This document shows, in pieces, positions 10,435 to 22,429 of a stretch of DNA of 64,000 nucleotides. Origin of the DNA: Sapria himalayana. Its lineage: Eukaryota > Streptophyta > Magnoliopsida > Malpighiales > Rafflesiaceae. A program made the translations under genes and the position numbers. Position 1 is the stretch's first letter. Each line of letters opens with the position of its first letter. The stretch is taken from positions 3,600,898 to 3,664,897 of the forward strand of contig JAREIK010001718.1 in assembly GCA_029783825.1 (NCBI GenBank). Direction: 5' to 3'. The notes beneath the pieces are model-generated. The model made no database searches, was not told the DNA's origin, and was given only the letters and a program-made list of their open reading frames with translations.

Positions 10435-13329
10435 TAAAGGTATCAAATAGGTCATGTCATGCCAGCACAGCCTATTTTTGGGTGGCCTAGTTGGGCTAGT
10501 ATGCCATGTTGGGCATGACCCAATAAGGAAATCATGTCATGCCTGGCAAGGCATGACTTATATACTTCTCATCCCACCACAACATGATCATCATGTGTCT
10601 GGGCAGAATCATGTCTTTCATGCTGGGCCATTTTAGGTCATGCTGATTTTTTGGGTAGTAGCCAAAAAACCATGACAGCCACCACACCACATACACCATT
10701 CATCACAACCAATGATTAAAATATCGGTTTTTACGGATATATCGGTACTTGGATTTTACGGATATATCGGATATATCGAAGATATATCGGTGTGTATTTG
10801 TATATGAGCACCAATCAAGGATAGATATATAGGTCTTAATGGATATATCGATACTTAGAATTTACGGATATATCGAAGATATATCGGTGGATATATCGGA
10901 AATTTTTATCATTGATCACAACTAGCCACCATGACAGCCACCATAATAATGAATTAAATAAATATTTTAATTTACACTTGGAATTTGTATGTGTAGTTCA
11001 ATGAAATTAAAAACTAAAATAAATATTTTATTTCTAAATATAAAAAAAAGATCAATCATCCAAAAAAATGATAAACAAAAATAACAATAATAGGAAAAAA
11101 ATACAATCATAAAGCACAATATAATCATATCATATGAAATAAAAATAAATGATAATATAACTATTATAAATAAGTACAAAATCAAAAAATACAATCATCA
11201 ATCCCAATTCCAATCGGTATCTGTTTGAAAACAATCATCATCGTGTATGTATTTGATGATATCACTAGCAGTGGTCTCAATATTTTCCAAGTCTCATGAG
11301 TCATCATCTACAAGTAACTCTTGTGCTCTCAGACCAGCTCTATCTTGGATGTCTAATCTTAAATATTCTCAATCCTTCGTGCATACAAGTATCTTAATGA
11401 TATCTAGTCATAGTCTCAATATCATATCTAAAATGATATTGACTACAATAGAAAAAGTAGACTTTGATGATATACTCAATACTAGATGAATCAATTGATC
11501 TCATGTCATCTTAGATTGCATGTGATAGGTGAACTCATATGATTTCCACCATAGTTAAATATCAAGGTTCTTATTATCATAATATGATAGAATTAAGCAG
11601 TAATTAATATCTAAGTATCGAGACAACTTGCTCCTATTGGATGGACAACCCCATCATTTTCTCCTTGCTAACTAAATGGAGAAGCTATCATCTCTGAATA
11701 AATTATCCATGTCCATACCCGAAGCCTAGCTACAACTACTACCTTACCTAGTGTTGTAGTATGTAAATACTCGGTCAATTTTTTGTGAATGAATCATTCA
11801 AGTTGGTATTCCTGCTTCATGCACATGGATATGCATATCATAATGTTTTGTATCTCTTCCACCTTAACTCTAGGATCAATGCAAGTAGCTAGACAATAAA
11901 ATGATGAAATGGTTGACTAGTACTTAAGTACTTGGTTTCCATCTCAACAGACATGACACTAAATGTAGGGTCATCTCCAAACTTGTTAAACATGCTACAA
12001 ATATTGCATATTCACCCAAGTACAATGCAAGAAGTCGGAGTGTACTCAGAAGAATATATGTTCATCATGTCATAAAAAATATTCAAATTTTTCATAAAAG
12101 AAATTCTTGCATCATATTCAATCTCGCCAATAATAATTTCATCACTCTTACTGTTAACGTAGTCAGATATCATGTATTCATATCTAAAACATGAATCCAA
12201 TATCAAGTAATTATAATTCCAATAGTATCTCACAATTGTTTGTAATTTTTTCTTCTTCAGACCCACAGACAAATAAAGACTATCAAACACTTGTTGTCTT
12301 CGGGTTAATAATGTGACACATACATCTAATATAATAAATTTCACAAATTAGTTTGTTTATAATGGTCCTAATAAATATATTAATAGCTATTCTATTATTA
12401 GATACATTATCAAATATGATACTAAATATTTTATTTTGAATATGATAATCTCTAAAAATTCTTATCATGCACTAATATATAACAAGGTCATCATAAGGAT
12501 AAAGAATCTCAAAAAATTCTAAAATATTTTTATTAGGTTTCCATGTATAATCTACATAATGGGCGGTAAGACATGAAAATGATACATCATCATGACTAGT
12601 CTAGATATTAGATATCACGAACACTACTCTACCATATGGCCTAAATTCATTAATTAAAATTTATTTTTCTAACTTATAATATTTAATTATATCATTCCTA
12701 CATGTGAACCTTGGAATCCTAAGATTAGTAGGCTAGAAGTAGGTTTGCATGATATTAAAAATCCTAGCATCCTTTGAAAATCTAATCATAGGACCAAAGA
12801 TTGTAATCAGTTTAATTATGTCTTCTCTCTCTAAATCATTGTGGTATATGAAGGAGGTCAAAGAAGTTGTATTAGATTCAGTTTCAAAGACCTCACTACT
12901 CATACTTAGTTGGGTTTATCTGAGATCTAATGCACTATATTTTTTTTGTACACTGATCAGCATGTCTGATGTCTCTTTAGATGACCATTGATACTTATAC
13001 TTTTATATGTATATATATTTTTATAATATATATATTATGCCAATTCTTCATCAATATCACTGGCTTTTTTATTTTTTTATTATGTCAAAGTGAGTCTAAA
13101 CTTTAGATCTTCATCTAGTTTTTTTATTTTTTAGGTATTTTAGTTTATGTCGAAGACATGAAATAAATTATAATTTTGACCTTAGACCTATCCATAAAGT
13201 TATCATTATTTTGATTTTCTACATCTAGATCTTTATTAATGTTATTATCATTATACTCACTATTTACTTTTTTGTTAGTTTATGTTTTGAATAATTTATG
13301 TATATTTAAAAAAATAAATAAATACATCT
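10435..13329 (-). mobile_element. Decayed hAT element (copy A) inside copia
   Basis: The left end reads TAAAGGTATCAAATAGGTC, a decayed form of the TAGAGGTGTCAAACGGGCC end of the 27410 element. A CATGCC-rich subterminal zone follows. From about 11190 to 13260 the minus strand is a broken transposase colinear with that of the 27410 copy. Its C-terminal dimerisation zone is at about 11250-11680. Blocks at 12012-12468 include RYYWNYNYLILDSCFRYEYMISDYVNSKS, split here as RYYWNYNYLILDS and YVNSKSDE, and FDNVSNNRIAINIF. A BED-finger remnant is at about 12940-12990. The right terminal repeat is missing and copia sequence resumes at about 13330. A 205-bp MITE is nested at 10710-10914. Confidence 0.75.
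10710..10914 (+). mobile_element. 205-bp hAT-type MITE, copy 1
   Basis: The terminal inverted repeats CAATGATTAAAATATCGG and CAATGATAAAAATTTCCG agree at 15 of 18 positions. The perfect 8-bp duplication ATCACAAC lies at 10702-10709 and 10915-10922. An 8-bp duplication with CA...TG ends suggests the hAT superfamily. The interior is two diverged halves built from GGATATATCGG and GAAGATATATCGGTG. By eye it is identical along all 205 bp to the inverted copy at 17523-17727. It has no coding capacity. It sits inside decayed hAT copy A. Confidence 0.9.
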
Positions 13330-14155
13330 AGTTATCTCAAGAATAATACATCGGTAAAGTTATTTAGAGATTTTTCATGAATGAGGCTAAGCCAGTTTCA
13401 ACTCCCTTAGCTAAATATTTTAATCTGAGTATCGAACATTATCCCAAGACTGATGAGGAAAGGAGAGACATGAGTCTTGTCTTTTATGCCTTTGCATTTA
13501 GTAGTCTTATGTATGATGGTATATACTAGATTGAATATGGCACATGTTGGTATTGTCAGTCATTTACTCTCGGACCCATGAAGATATCACTAGGTTATAG
13601 TGAAATCTATTCTGAAATACTTATGGAAGATTTCTCATATATATTTGTGCTTGAGCATATTAAAACTCATGTTTCTTAGATATATTAATTCTAATATGGC
13701 CGGTGATTTAGATTCACATAGATCCACCTCAAGTTATCTTATAACCTTGGAGGGAAAGCTATATCATGCTAATCCGAGCTACAAAAGTATGTAATACTAT
13801 CTAACATTAAGGTTGAATTCATTACAACTACTGAAGCTTGCAAAGAAACTATATAGATGAAAAGGTTTCTTACATAATTGGATGTATGACAAGATACATA
13901 TATTATATGTTATGATAATCAAAGTGCTGTATATCTCTCTAAGAATTTGATTTTTCATAGTAGATCAAAGCATATTTATGTATGGTATCATTGGATATAA
14001 GATGTATTAGATGATAAGTTAATTGTACTTGAAAAAGTACATATGAATAAAAATATCACTGATATGTTTATGAAATCATTATTATCGATAAAGTTTAATT
14101 TCTTTAAGTTATGTACTGATATGTGTCTTCCCACCTAAGGCAGAGGAGGGATATT
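13330..14155 (+). mobile_element. Tnt1-like copia RT-RNase H end and PPT
   Basis: The copia polyprotein resumes with EAKPVSTPLAKYFNLS (about 13385), then SLMYDGIY and MAGDLDSHRSTSSYLITLEG (in 13600-13794). It continues with VEFITTTEACKET, YDNQSAVYLSKN, HIYVWYHWI and NITDMF, the standard Tnt1-type RNase H order. In-frame stops are scattered through it. A purine tract (GGCAGAGGAGGGA, about 14140-14151) directly precedes the 3' LTR and fits a polypurine tract. Confidence 0.85.
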
Positions 14156-15103
14156 TGTTGGGTCTGCCCAAATTGGATAGATTAGTTTTGTTTATTTTGT
14201 TTATTTTATTTTTTTAAGGAATGAAGTATGGTAGGCCAAGTCCAAGAGGGCACACATGGTGCCCTCTAGGATGGAGGAGTATCCTCATCTAGTCTTTTTT
14301 TTTAATAGATGTACAATAGTTTGGGTGTGAAAAAATAGTATTTGTTTATGCTATTTTTTTATTTCTAGTTTTGAGTTCCAAAAGCTAAGGCAAAATGATT
14401 TCTCTCTCTTTCCTCCTCACACTGATTCAAATATTACAATTTATTTATGTGATTATGTTTAAATTATAATATGCTTTCAATATGTGCATTGATGTATGAT
14501 TTATTTTTTATGCATTGGGTGTGCATATTATATATATAATCAATGTGTATATTGTGGATGTTGCTGGTTTTTATTTTTATTTGTGTGCAAGATTGTATAA
14601 CATAATGAATTAGAACTTGGACAACTTTAAAGATTTGAAAGTTACGAACAACATATCATCTTTGGTCCAGAAATAATGATATCATCATGTTGTTGATTCC
14701 TAGCAGTAAATCAGGCAAATTGACCCTATCACCTAAAGAATAATGTGGAAAGAGATCCGGAATTTTCACCTCAAAATCACATGTTTATGTATTGGTACTG
14801 GATTTTTAATTTCTAAGATTTTATATCCTAGAAAATATATTTTGGTCCAAATCATAATTTTTGGGCGTAGTGTGTTTTATGGATTTCTCGTATGTTTGAA
14901 GAAATCTTTAGTATATATTATTCAATTTGATATTGTTGTTACTTAAACTTTAATTTTCACTAGATTGTATTTTTCAGAGCTTTTATATTGATGTTTTTCT
15001 TTATTTTGAGTTGTTGATTTTATTCATTTCTATTATTTAATTAATCAACTATCATTCTCATTACTTTGTGATTTCAAATAAATCACTATCCAAAAATCCT
15101 ACA
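14156..15103 (+). mobile_element. Copia 3' LTR, 948 bp
   Basis: It begins TGTTGGGTCTGCCC immediately after the polypurine tract and ends in ...CCTACA. Its last 760 bp or so match the truncated 5' LTR at 8323-9123. The copia element therefore spans 8323-15103 on the plus strand. Confidence 0.75.
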
Positions 15104-17282
15104 CCAAAACTACGCAGGTATTGAGGCAATTTTGTTTTTCTTCATGGGGTGGGAGATCCACCCAAACTACACATGTGACAACCCTTGTTTTTCTGAAAAA
15201 TGGGGCAGTTCCATTTTTTTTAGTTCATGCGTGTCCTCCACCCATTGACTGAATCAGTAACACCTCATTCAATTTGTATCTTTTTTTTATATATGAATAA
15301 TCAGATATGTGAAAGCCCATTTTTCATTTTGAAAAACTAGGTTATGCCTGATTTTTCTATGTGGTACCCACCACACTTAAAAATATATCATTTTCATTTT
15401 TTTTAACATTTTTTATTTTTCTTTTACTTAATAAAAATGTTATTAGTACTACACATTAATATCAACACTTTAATGGTCCAATTTTAATTAAATAAAATAA
15501 ACACATTAAAAAATGTTACGCCTAAACTATTTTAAATTTAAATCACACAATTAATTAAGTTAACCCATTTAATTAAAAAAATGTGTGGTCTACCCAATCT
15601 CGAGCAGACCCAATAAAATAAAATAGGGTGTGTGTGTGTGTGTGTGTGTGTTAAAAATAATATATGTTAAATGTTATAGGTATATATAACATGTTTATAT
15701 AAATGTTATGTTTATATAAACATGTAAACAATATTTTTGAAAAATGTTGTTTAGCTTTTAAATGCAAGGGGCATATTTGTAATTTATACTCTAAAACGTA
15801 GATATTTTTTATTTGATACTTTTTTTCCTAAAATTTTTTTTTGATGTGAGACTTTTTAATAAATTAATTCTCCAGATCAATTAATAGAATTTGATCTGCT
15901 CAACCCATGTTGACCCAACACTATGTACTATTCCATGGGTGAGTCTGCCCAATCAATTAATAGAATCTTATCCAAAATTAATTATCCCATAGGTGAGTCT
16001 AAAAATTGAAAAAAAAAATGTTCCTATTTTTATGAAATGTCCAGGTTTCTTGATCCACTAGTATGCTTAAGCTTAGGCATGTCCAACTGTCTATATGTTA
16101 TATATTTTACAATATACTAGAATTTATCACAATATGAGTCTAATAAATAATAAAGCAAACTATAGGAGGTTGGATATATATATCAAGAAGGAATAGATTG
16201 TTGTGCTTGATTAACCATGCACTTTTGTCCTTAATTATTTGAATCTCTCACTTTTTAAGTTATTTTGAGGCAAACTTCTATAGATCACACAATAAAATGG
16301 GTCCACGGGTTAATTTGTTTCAGTATATAAAATGGATTCACTTTCTCATAGTTAAATGTTCATATGAGTTATTGGTTAAAGGAACAATATAATACGTGAC
16401 CTCTACTTTCACATATCAGTTACATTTCTCAATTTTATCACCTAGTAACTATTATTAGTTCATGTAGGCAATAAGAATGATATTAAAGTATTACATCCCT
16501 TTGAGATAGGTCATTAGTTCCCTATCATAGTCCATATGAAGAATGCCCTAACTTTTGATTTTTTTTCATCTATCATAGTCCATCTAAGAGTTATATAATA
16601 TCATGGGTAGTAGAATAATGATTCTCTAGATATTCATCAATTACCTATCATAATCCATTCGATGAATATCTCGAGTATGTGGGTGGTAGAATAATTCTCA
16701 AGGTAATTCATCTATCATCTCTCACAATCCATACCATAAATGTCTTGAGCATGTGAGCTTATTCACTTGTCATAGTCCATATAAGATACATAATATCAAA
16801 GCTATCTAAATCCTAGCCACAACTAGGACATCATAATATAATCTTCAAAGATATCAATAGTTTCATAAATTATAACTCATATCATATTACATAAAGCTAT
16901 CTTCATATATAAATTTATAATCTAGCCCTAGATACAAATTTAGCCTAGCATTAGCGAGTTCATTGTACAATAAATGAAGTTAAACATATACATAAGCATA
17001 GAAGAGAGATAAATGATTGCAAAACAAATTAGGTTGGCACAAGATATTCTTTTTTAATCTTTATTCTCCTAGCTTTTGATTGATATTCCACTTCTCGTTT
17101 TTTTTTAGTTGATGTAAGTCACCCTCATTTATGTTCTTCAATCCCCACTTTTTTGATTCTTATTTGTTGCCCTAGAATCTGTTATCTATAGTGATCATTG
17201 ACAAGCCCTTTAGTCAAACCATTCTCATCACCCCATAAATAAATGCTAATAGATGTCTTGTACCATTGGTATGTAATTATAT
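15104..17282. other. AT-rich intergenic DNA with short repeats
   Basis: No gene was recognised. A (TG)n run of about 23 bp is at 15628-15650. Two related phrases of 'caattaatagaat' plus 'gtctgcccaat' lie at about 15890 and 15950. The block at 16515-16790 is a degenerate tandem repeat, listed separately. Confidence 0.5.
16515..16790. repeat. Degenerate tandem repeat, TATCATAGTCCAT phrase
   Basis: The phrase '(c)tatcatagtccat' recurs at about 16521, 16571, 16645, 16705 (diverged) and 16762. It is followed in several copies by 'gaatatctcgag...gggtggtagaataat'-like sequence. Spacing is about 50-75 bp and irregular. It has no coding capacity. Confidence 0.55.
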
Positions 17283-17969
17283 TAGAAGTATCAACTGGGT
17301 CGGCAGTCTAGGCACATCTTACGGCACGGCATTGTACAACACCATGCATGTTCTTGGTCCTTGGACCATGGCGACATGTAGCATGGCTCGTGCCATGCTG
17401 GGCTAGTGCAGGTCATGCCTTGACTGGCTCAGTCAAGAACCATGTGACAGGCCTAGTGACTTGATCCATTGGTCTAGTGACTCGAGATCAACTATAGTCA
17501 AGTCTCATGTCATGGGTATAGTCAATGATAAAAATTTCCGATATATCCACCGATATATCTTCGATATATCCGTAAATTCTAAGTATCGATATATCCATTA
17601 AGACCTATATATCTATCCTTGATTGGTGCTCATATACAAATACACACCGATATATCTTCGATATATCCGATATATCCGTAAAATCCAAGTACCGATATAT
17701 CCGTAAAAACCGATATTTTAATCATTGGGTATAGTCTCGTCAGGTGATTGCCCGATGGGGTAGTTTTATTAAAAGAATGGGCACATAAGCCGAATACTAC
17801 TTATGTGGCTAGTCACAATCCAAGTCCGACACAACCTAGCACAACCCTGCTATTTGTGGGCCAACCATGCCATGCGGGGACACCAATCTGATTCCCATGT
17901 CGTGCCAAGTACAACATAGTGGCATGGCTATGCCACATTATAACTAGTATGACCCATTTGACACCTCTA
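17283..17969. mobile_element. Non-autonomous hAT element, 687 bp
   Basis: The ends TAGAAGTATCAACTGGGTC and, inverted, TAGAGGTGTCAAATGGGTC match the terminal repeat of the window's main hAT family. The flanks are AATTATAT (17275-17282) and ACTTATAT (17970-17977), 7 of 8 identical. The interior is rich in GCCATG/CATGGC phrases and has no transposase. The 205-bp MITE copy 2 is nested at 17523-17727 and accounts for about a third of its length. Confidence 0.82.
17523..17727 (-). mobile_element. 205-bp hAT-type MITE, copy 2
   Basis: This is the inverted copy of 10710-10914. I compared the whole 205 bp by eye and found no difference. It has its own perfect 8-bp target duplication GGTATAGT at 17515-17522 and 17728-17735, so it is a separate insertion and not part of a larger duplication. 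It is nested in the non-autonomous hAT element at 17283-17969. Confidence 0.9.
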
Positions 17970-17977
17970 ACTTATAT

Positions 17978-20406
17978 TATTTCATGTCACAACCAAAAGA
18001 GATGATATCATAACTTTAGTTGGTATCATGACTTTAGTTGGTATCATGACTCAGAAAAATGTTGTCATGACTTTAGTTGGTGTCAAGACTTCAATTGGTG
18101 TAACGACTCATAAGCATGATGTCGCGACTTATAAATGTCATAACTTATAAATTTGATATTATGACTTATTTAGCTTATCTTCTGAAAATGTTATTGTGAC
18201 TTGCTAGACTCATTTTGTCGTAGCCGAGTTTCTTCCTTCTTTCTTCAAAGAAGAAGGTCACAACCATGACTTTTAAGTCATGACTTCATATCTTGGCCAG
18301 TTTCATTTCTTATTTGGGATTTTTGTATTTTAATAAAAATCTATAAAATACAAAATTTGTTGAAGTCTCCATAAAGAGTGTTTAAATTATATATTCTTCA
18401 TAATAATTATGACAATAATGAACCATAAATGTATATAAAATGCGTGTCTAACAACTCTCTTTAACTTAAAGTTTTAGTTATCTTCAAGTAAAGAATAATA
18501 CTTAAGCAAAAAAACTCATGTGAGATATTGTTAGTCTTTGTAATTCAAATCTTGTAAGTATACGTTAGATTAATAGTTCATTACCAAAATTTAAATAATA
18601 AATTTTGCTTTTATAATCATGATATTTTGAATTATTTATAACAATAAGTTTGCATTTAAATTTATAACATTTTGAATTAATCTAACAATTAAGTTTGCAT
18701 TAAATTTATAACTTTCAAATTAATGGCCAGTGGTCATATATTTGAAATTCAAATCAGTTTTTATTTTTTTGCCAATAAATACAAATAGGTCTTGATGTTA
18801 CAAAAAAAATACAAATATTTTTTTTTTTTGGAATTTCCATGTTTCTTGACAAACATAATTGTTTGTGCTAAGTATCAATCTTCACAAATGTTCCTGGTTA
18901 AGAGTTCATCCTTGACTTTGAAGAACTGTTATATCATGGGGAAGCAAATTTCTAGAGACAATATTTACCACATACCTCAATTGATTTTCTCCAAAATTGG
19001 TGCTCATTTTATAGGTACACGAAAAGCGACAAATTTGTAGACCATAGATCTTCGATTCTTGTTTCTACTTGACTATAGCTACTATCTTTGTAAATTTCTA
19101 ACCTCCCACAAGTTGTTCATCTATAATACTTATGATCTTTAGGATAAGAGTAATCATTCCCCCCACCAATCACACTATAATACTATTGAAATATTGTAAA
19201 TCATTTTTATGAGTTACTTGAACAGGCACCTATTATTACATTAGTTTGCTGAGAAATTGTATTCTTCTATGTTCTATATAATTAAATAAAATCACAATTA
19301 TCATAGCAATTATTTTGATTTTTCAAAATGTGCTATTCATTTTATATAATTACTTATTTTACAATTTTTTGTTATTTTACAAAATAATAATTTATTTTTG
19401 AAAATGAATATAGTAGAAATATTTTTAGAGGATGTGCTTCGTGTAATAATAAGTGTCTTCATTCCAAGGGCAATAAGTTTCGGAATCAAAATTTATTAGA
19501 TATAACTTATCTAATTTTCAAAAGTAAAATTGTATAAATATTAAACGTTCCCAGACCTTATAGCTAAGTGGGAGCCTTGTGGATTGAAGACACTTATCAT
19601 TACACGAAGTCCAATCTCGACATAATTGGTTGTGATATGATTAATTTAAATAAGTCCAACCTTTATATAATTAAGCTTGCCTAGTGTCCACACCATTGAG
19701 CTAGTCTTCGCACTTTGGTTTTGTTTTCATCATTAATTAGTTAAGAATAAAATTTCATTATAGAAGATTTTTGTAATATAATTTAATATATTTTAAATTT
19801 CTTTGGAAGGTCAATTAATATATTTTTTCAATTAATTAATTATAAAATTGTATTTAATGTCATTTCGTTGATTAATTTAATTTAGAATTTTAGATTGACA
19901 TTCTTCTAGTTTAATTGGTATTTCAGCTAATAATTTTGAGATTAGTGATCACCTAAAAAATAGTCATATTAAACGCATAGATTATAGGCTATGTATTAGT
20001 GCTATGACAAATATATTTGTGGAATGATAATATCATTTGTCTAAGATTCAAGAATCATTAAGCATTATCTTTTTGATTTTTGAAAATAATGTTATTAAGA
20101 TATTGACCTCTCTTTGATCTCACACTAAGTGAGAAATTTAATTAATTAACTTTTAGATTTCACTTTGATAAGGAATTGAAATTAAATCTTGCTAGATCCA
20201 AAATTGCAAATTTTATTAATTAATTCTATAGCATTAAATTCAAAATTTTCAATTGAATAATAGTCTTGTAACAAATAAAATTTTGGGGGATTGGTGTTTT
20301 GGCATACTATTTATAAAATATTTGTAAAAACAAACTTTAAAAAATTAAAAAATATATCAAAATGCAAAATAATTGTATTTTAGTGCATTAAAATTTTGAA
20401 ACCCAA
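17978..20406. other. AT-rich DNA with minor repeats
   Basis: At about 18010-18130 an 18-bp unit like TTAGTTGGTATCATGACT is repeated two to three times and then decays into scattered 'atgactt' phrases. The 82-codon open frame at 18792-19040 shows no motif I recognise. No other structure was seen apart from the inverted repeat at 19436-19610. Confidence 0.5.
19436..19610. mobile_element. Small inverted-repeat element (MITE-like)
   Basis: The 175-bp segment is bounded by near-perfect inverted repeats. CTTCGTGTAATAATAAGTGT at the left matches CTTCGTGTAATGATAAGTGT read inward from the right, and the match continues through 'cttca'. No coding sequence is present and I found no convincing target duplication, so the class is undetermined. 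Confidence 0.6.
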
Positions 20407-20643
20407 TTTTACTCTAAATTTAACATGTAAACATTAAAAAAAATTATTAAAAAATATCTAAATGATTTTAATGAATAGCAGCAATCAATGACATAAGTGG
20501 AATTTAAACCCACATATTTGCATTTATCAAACTCTTTTATCACTCGGTTACACACAACAAATTGAAGATATTCTAAAAATGTGTGTGTGTGTGTGTGTAA
20601 ATATATTTTATGTATTTGTATATATTTAAACACAAACATATAT

Positions 20644-20676
<33 letters not shown>

Positions 20677-21030
20677 TTTATGAATATATAAGCACACACA
20701 CACATATATATGTTATAAACATATGTTAATATATGTATATATATTTATATAAATATTGTGTGTGTGTATTTATATATGTTTATATAAATATATATGTATG
20801 TATATATATGTGTGTATGTGTTTGTGTGTATGTGTGTGTTTATATATGTGTGTGTCTGTGTTTATATATAAAGTAAATTTGTGTTGTGTGTAGTTGAGTG
20901 ATAATAAGTTTAAAAGTATAACATGTGGGTTCGAATCCCATTCTGTTGATGTTTTTTTGGGTTGCTTTTCATTAAAATCATTTAGATATTTTTAAATAAA
21001 TTTTTTTAAACACTAAAATGTTATTTGGGG
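20407..21030. repeat. Long inverted repeat with tRNA-like arms and TG/CA core
   Basis: About 160 bp at 20407-20570 recurs inverted at 20872-21030 (for example 'attaaaatcatttagatatt'). Each arm carries a tRNA-like segment. On plus, TAGTTGAGTGATA (A-box-like, 20891) is followed by GGGTTCGAATCCC (B-box-like, 20927). On minus, a diverged version has GTGGGTTTAAATTCCAC (20497-20513). The centre is a (TG)n/(CA)n/(TATA)n tract. It could be two SINE-like copies in opposite orientation or the arms of a foldback element. No functional tRNA cloverleaf was apparent. Confidence 0.5.
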
Positions 21031-21050
21031 GCCAAATTGAATTTATAATT

Positions 21051-21482
21051 GGGAGAATTGTATTTTGGTGTACTATTTAAAAAATATTTTAAAAAAGATA
21101 AGCAAATTTATAATATTTGAAAAATGTACACTAAACTTTTAAATAATTGTTTTTTTGTTGTACTTTAATATAATAAATCAAGAATACCTTAACTCCATGA
21201 TACCCGACGAGCTGCATGGAGCTCGGCCAATAGCTAGTGGTCGAGCTCCATGTAGCTCTTCGGGTGTCCATGTAGCTTGTCTGGTATCTATGTTGCTCGT
21301 CGAATACGCATGTAGCTTGTTGGGTCTCGGGTGTCATGGAGTTGAGGTTATTTTTGGTTTATTATATTAGCGTGTCACAAAAATCAATTAGTTAATAGTT
21401 TGATTTACTTGTTTTCAAATATTAAAACTGTGATTCTATTTTTAAAATTTTTTTTAGGCTAGAGAACTAAAACATAATTCGC
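21051..21482. mobile_element. Inverted-repeat element related to the GAGCTC family
   Basis: The left end GGGAGAATTGTATTTTGG and, inverted, the right end GCGAATTATGTTTTAG resemble the terminal GAGAGAATTATGTTTTGG of the element at 3490-4351. Inner arms also match, for example 'aatataataaa(t/c)ca' and 'aactccatga(t/c)acccga'. The short core (21205-21320) has 'gagctgcatggagctc'-type phrases. A target duplication was not found. It is probably a shorter member of the same MULE-like group. Confidence 0.55.
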
Positions 21483-21599
21483 TATTTTTTAATTTTTAGA
21501 GGACAAAATCGTAATAATTTTTTTAAGATTAATTTTTTAAAATTAGGGCCTGGGGGCAAAATCAGTTAAACATCAAAAATTAATATAAAACAGAAACAA

Positions 21600-22030
21600 A
21601 AAATATAAAACATAAAACTAATTTCATAACTACAGAAGTCGCCCCCTAGCGCTCACCGGTCATTCTAGTCTGCTCCAGCGTGAGGCTTTGGCCTAGTTCT
21701 GTTGGATGTTTTGATCGGTAAAGCTGCTCTGTGAGCATTTTTTTTCATCTGTCACGTATATCTGAATTCGGGTCCTTTTTAAAATGTTCAACTGAGAAAT
21801 GTTTGATCCTTGGATCTGAAACTCGCAGTATTGTGGTTAAGCATAATGAATATGTTGTCTGAGCATTTTCTGGTTTATCCTTTATGTTGTGCGCTTAATG
21901 AAGATTAACAAATGCAATTTAGTTCTTGAAGTATTACTCAGTCATTGCTATTTGATTTCCGGATATCAAGTTATAGGAAATTGTATATTTTAGAAATGTT
22001 ATGCTTTGGATTTCGCGCTTATGATAATAC
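21600..22030 (+). other. Exon-like, less AT-rich island (uncertain)
   Basis: After a long AT-rich tract, 21630-21720 is GC-richer ('cgccccctagcgctcaccgg'). It ends in a plausible splice donor (CG/GTAAAG, about 21716), followed by T-rich, intron-like sequence. No protein family was recognised in any frame. It may be a non-coding first exon or a captured gene fragment. I make no functional claim. Confidence 0.2.
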
Positions 22031-22429
22031 AGTGGTGTTTTTTGGAAAGATAATTAAAAAGTATGAGTGGGAATTGATAATTAACGACGAGGGTAGACAT
22101 TAATTAAAAATGGATCTTATTTATTATATATCATTTATGATTCAAGTATTTTCTTATATTACCTTATACATGATCAAATCTACTTCACTTTATATGTGCA
22201 GTTTTTGAAATAATTTAAATTGTTTAAAACTAGATCTTCTAGAAATTAGCCATCCCAAAGATTAGTTCTTCAAAAACCAAGTTTATATCTAATAAATAAT
22301 CTTATGTATTTTTTATTTGTTATTTAATATCATCCTTCGAGTTCATGATGAAGTTGGTATAAGCATTGAAATTTTATCAACTAGAAAAATGAAAACAAAA
22401 AACAAAATATGACTTGGTAAAAGAATATA

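Noticed and set aside
18792..19040. An 82-codon open frame, possible small gene
   Set aside because: It has no recognisable domain, no splice partner and an AT-rich homopolymer start. It is not supported.
20880..20945. Possible tRNA gene with GGTTCGAATCC
   Set aside because: A- and B-box-like motifs exist, but no acceptor stem or full cloverleaf could be drawn. It is kept only as a SINE-like or relic signal.
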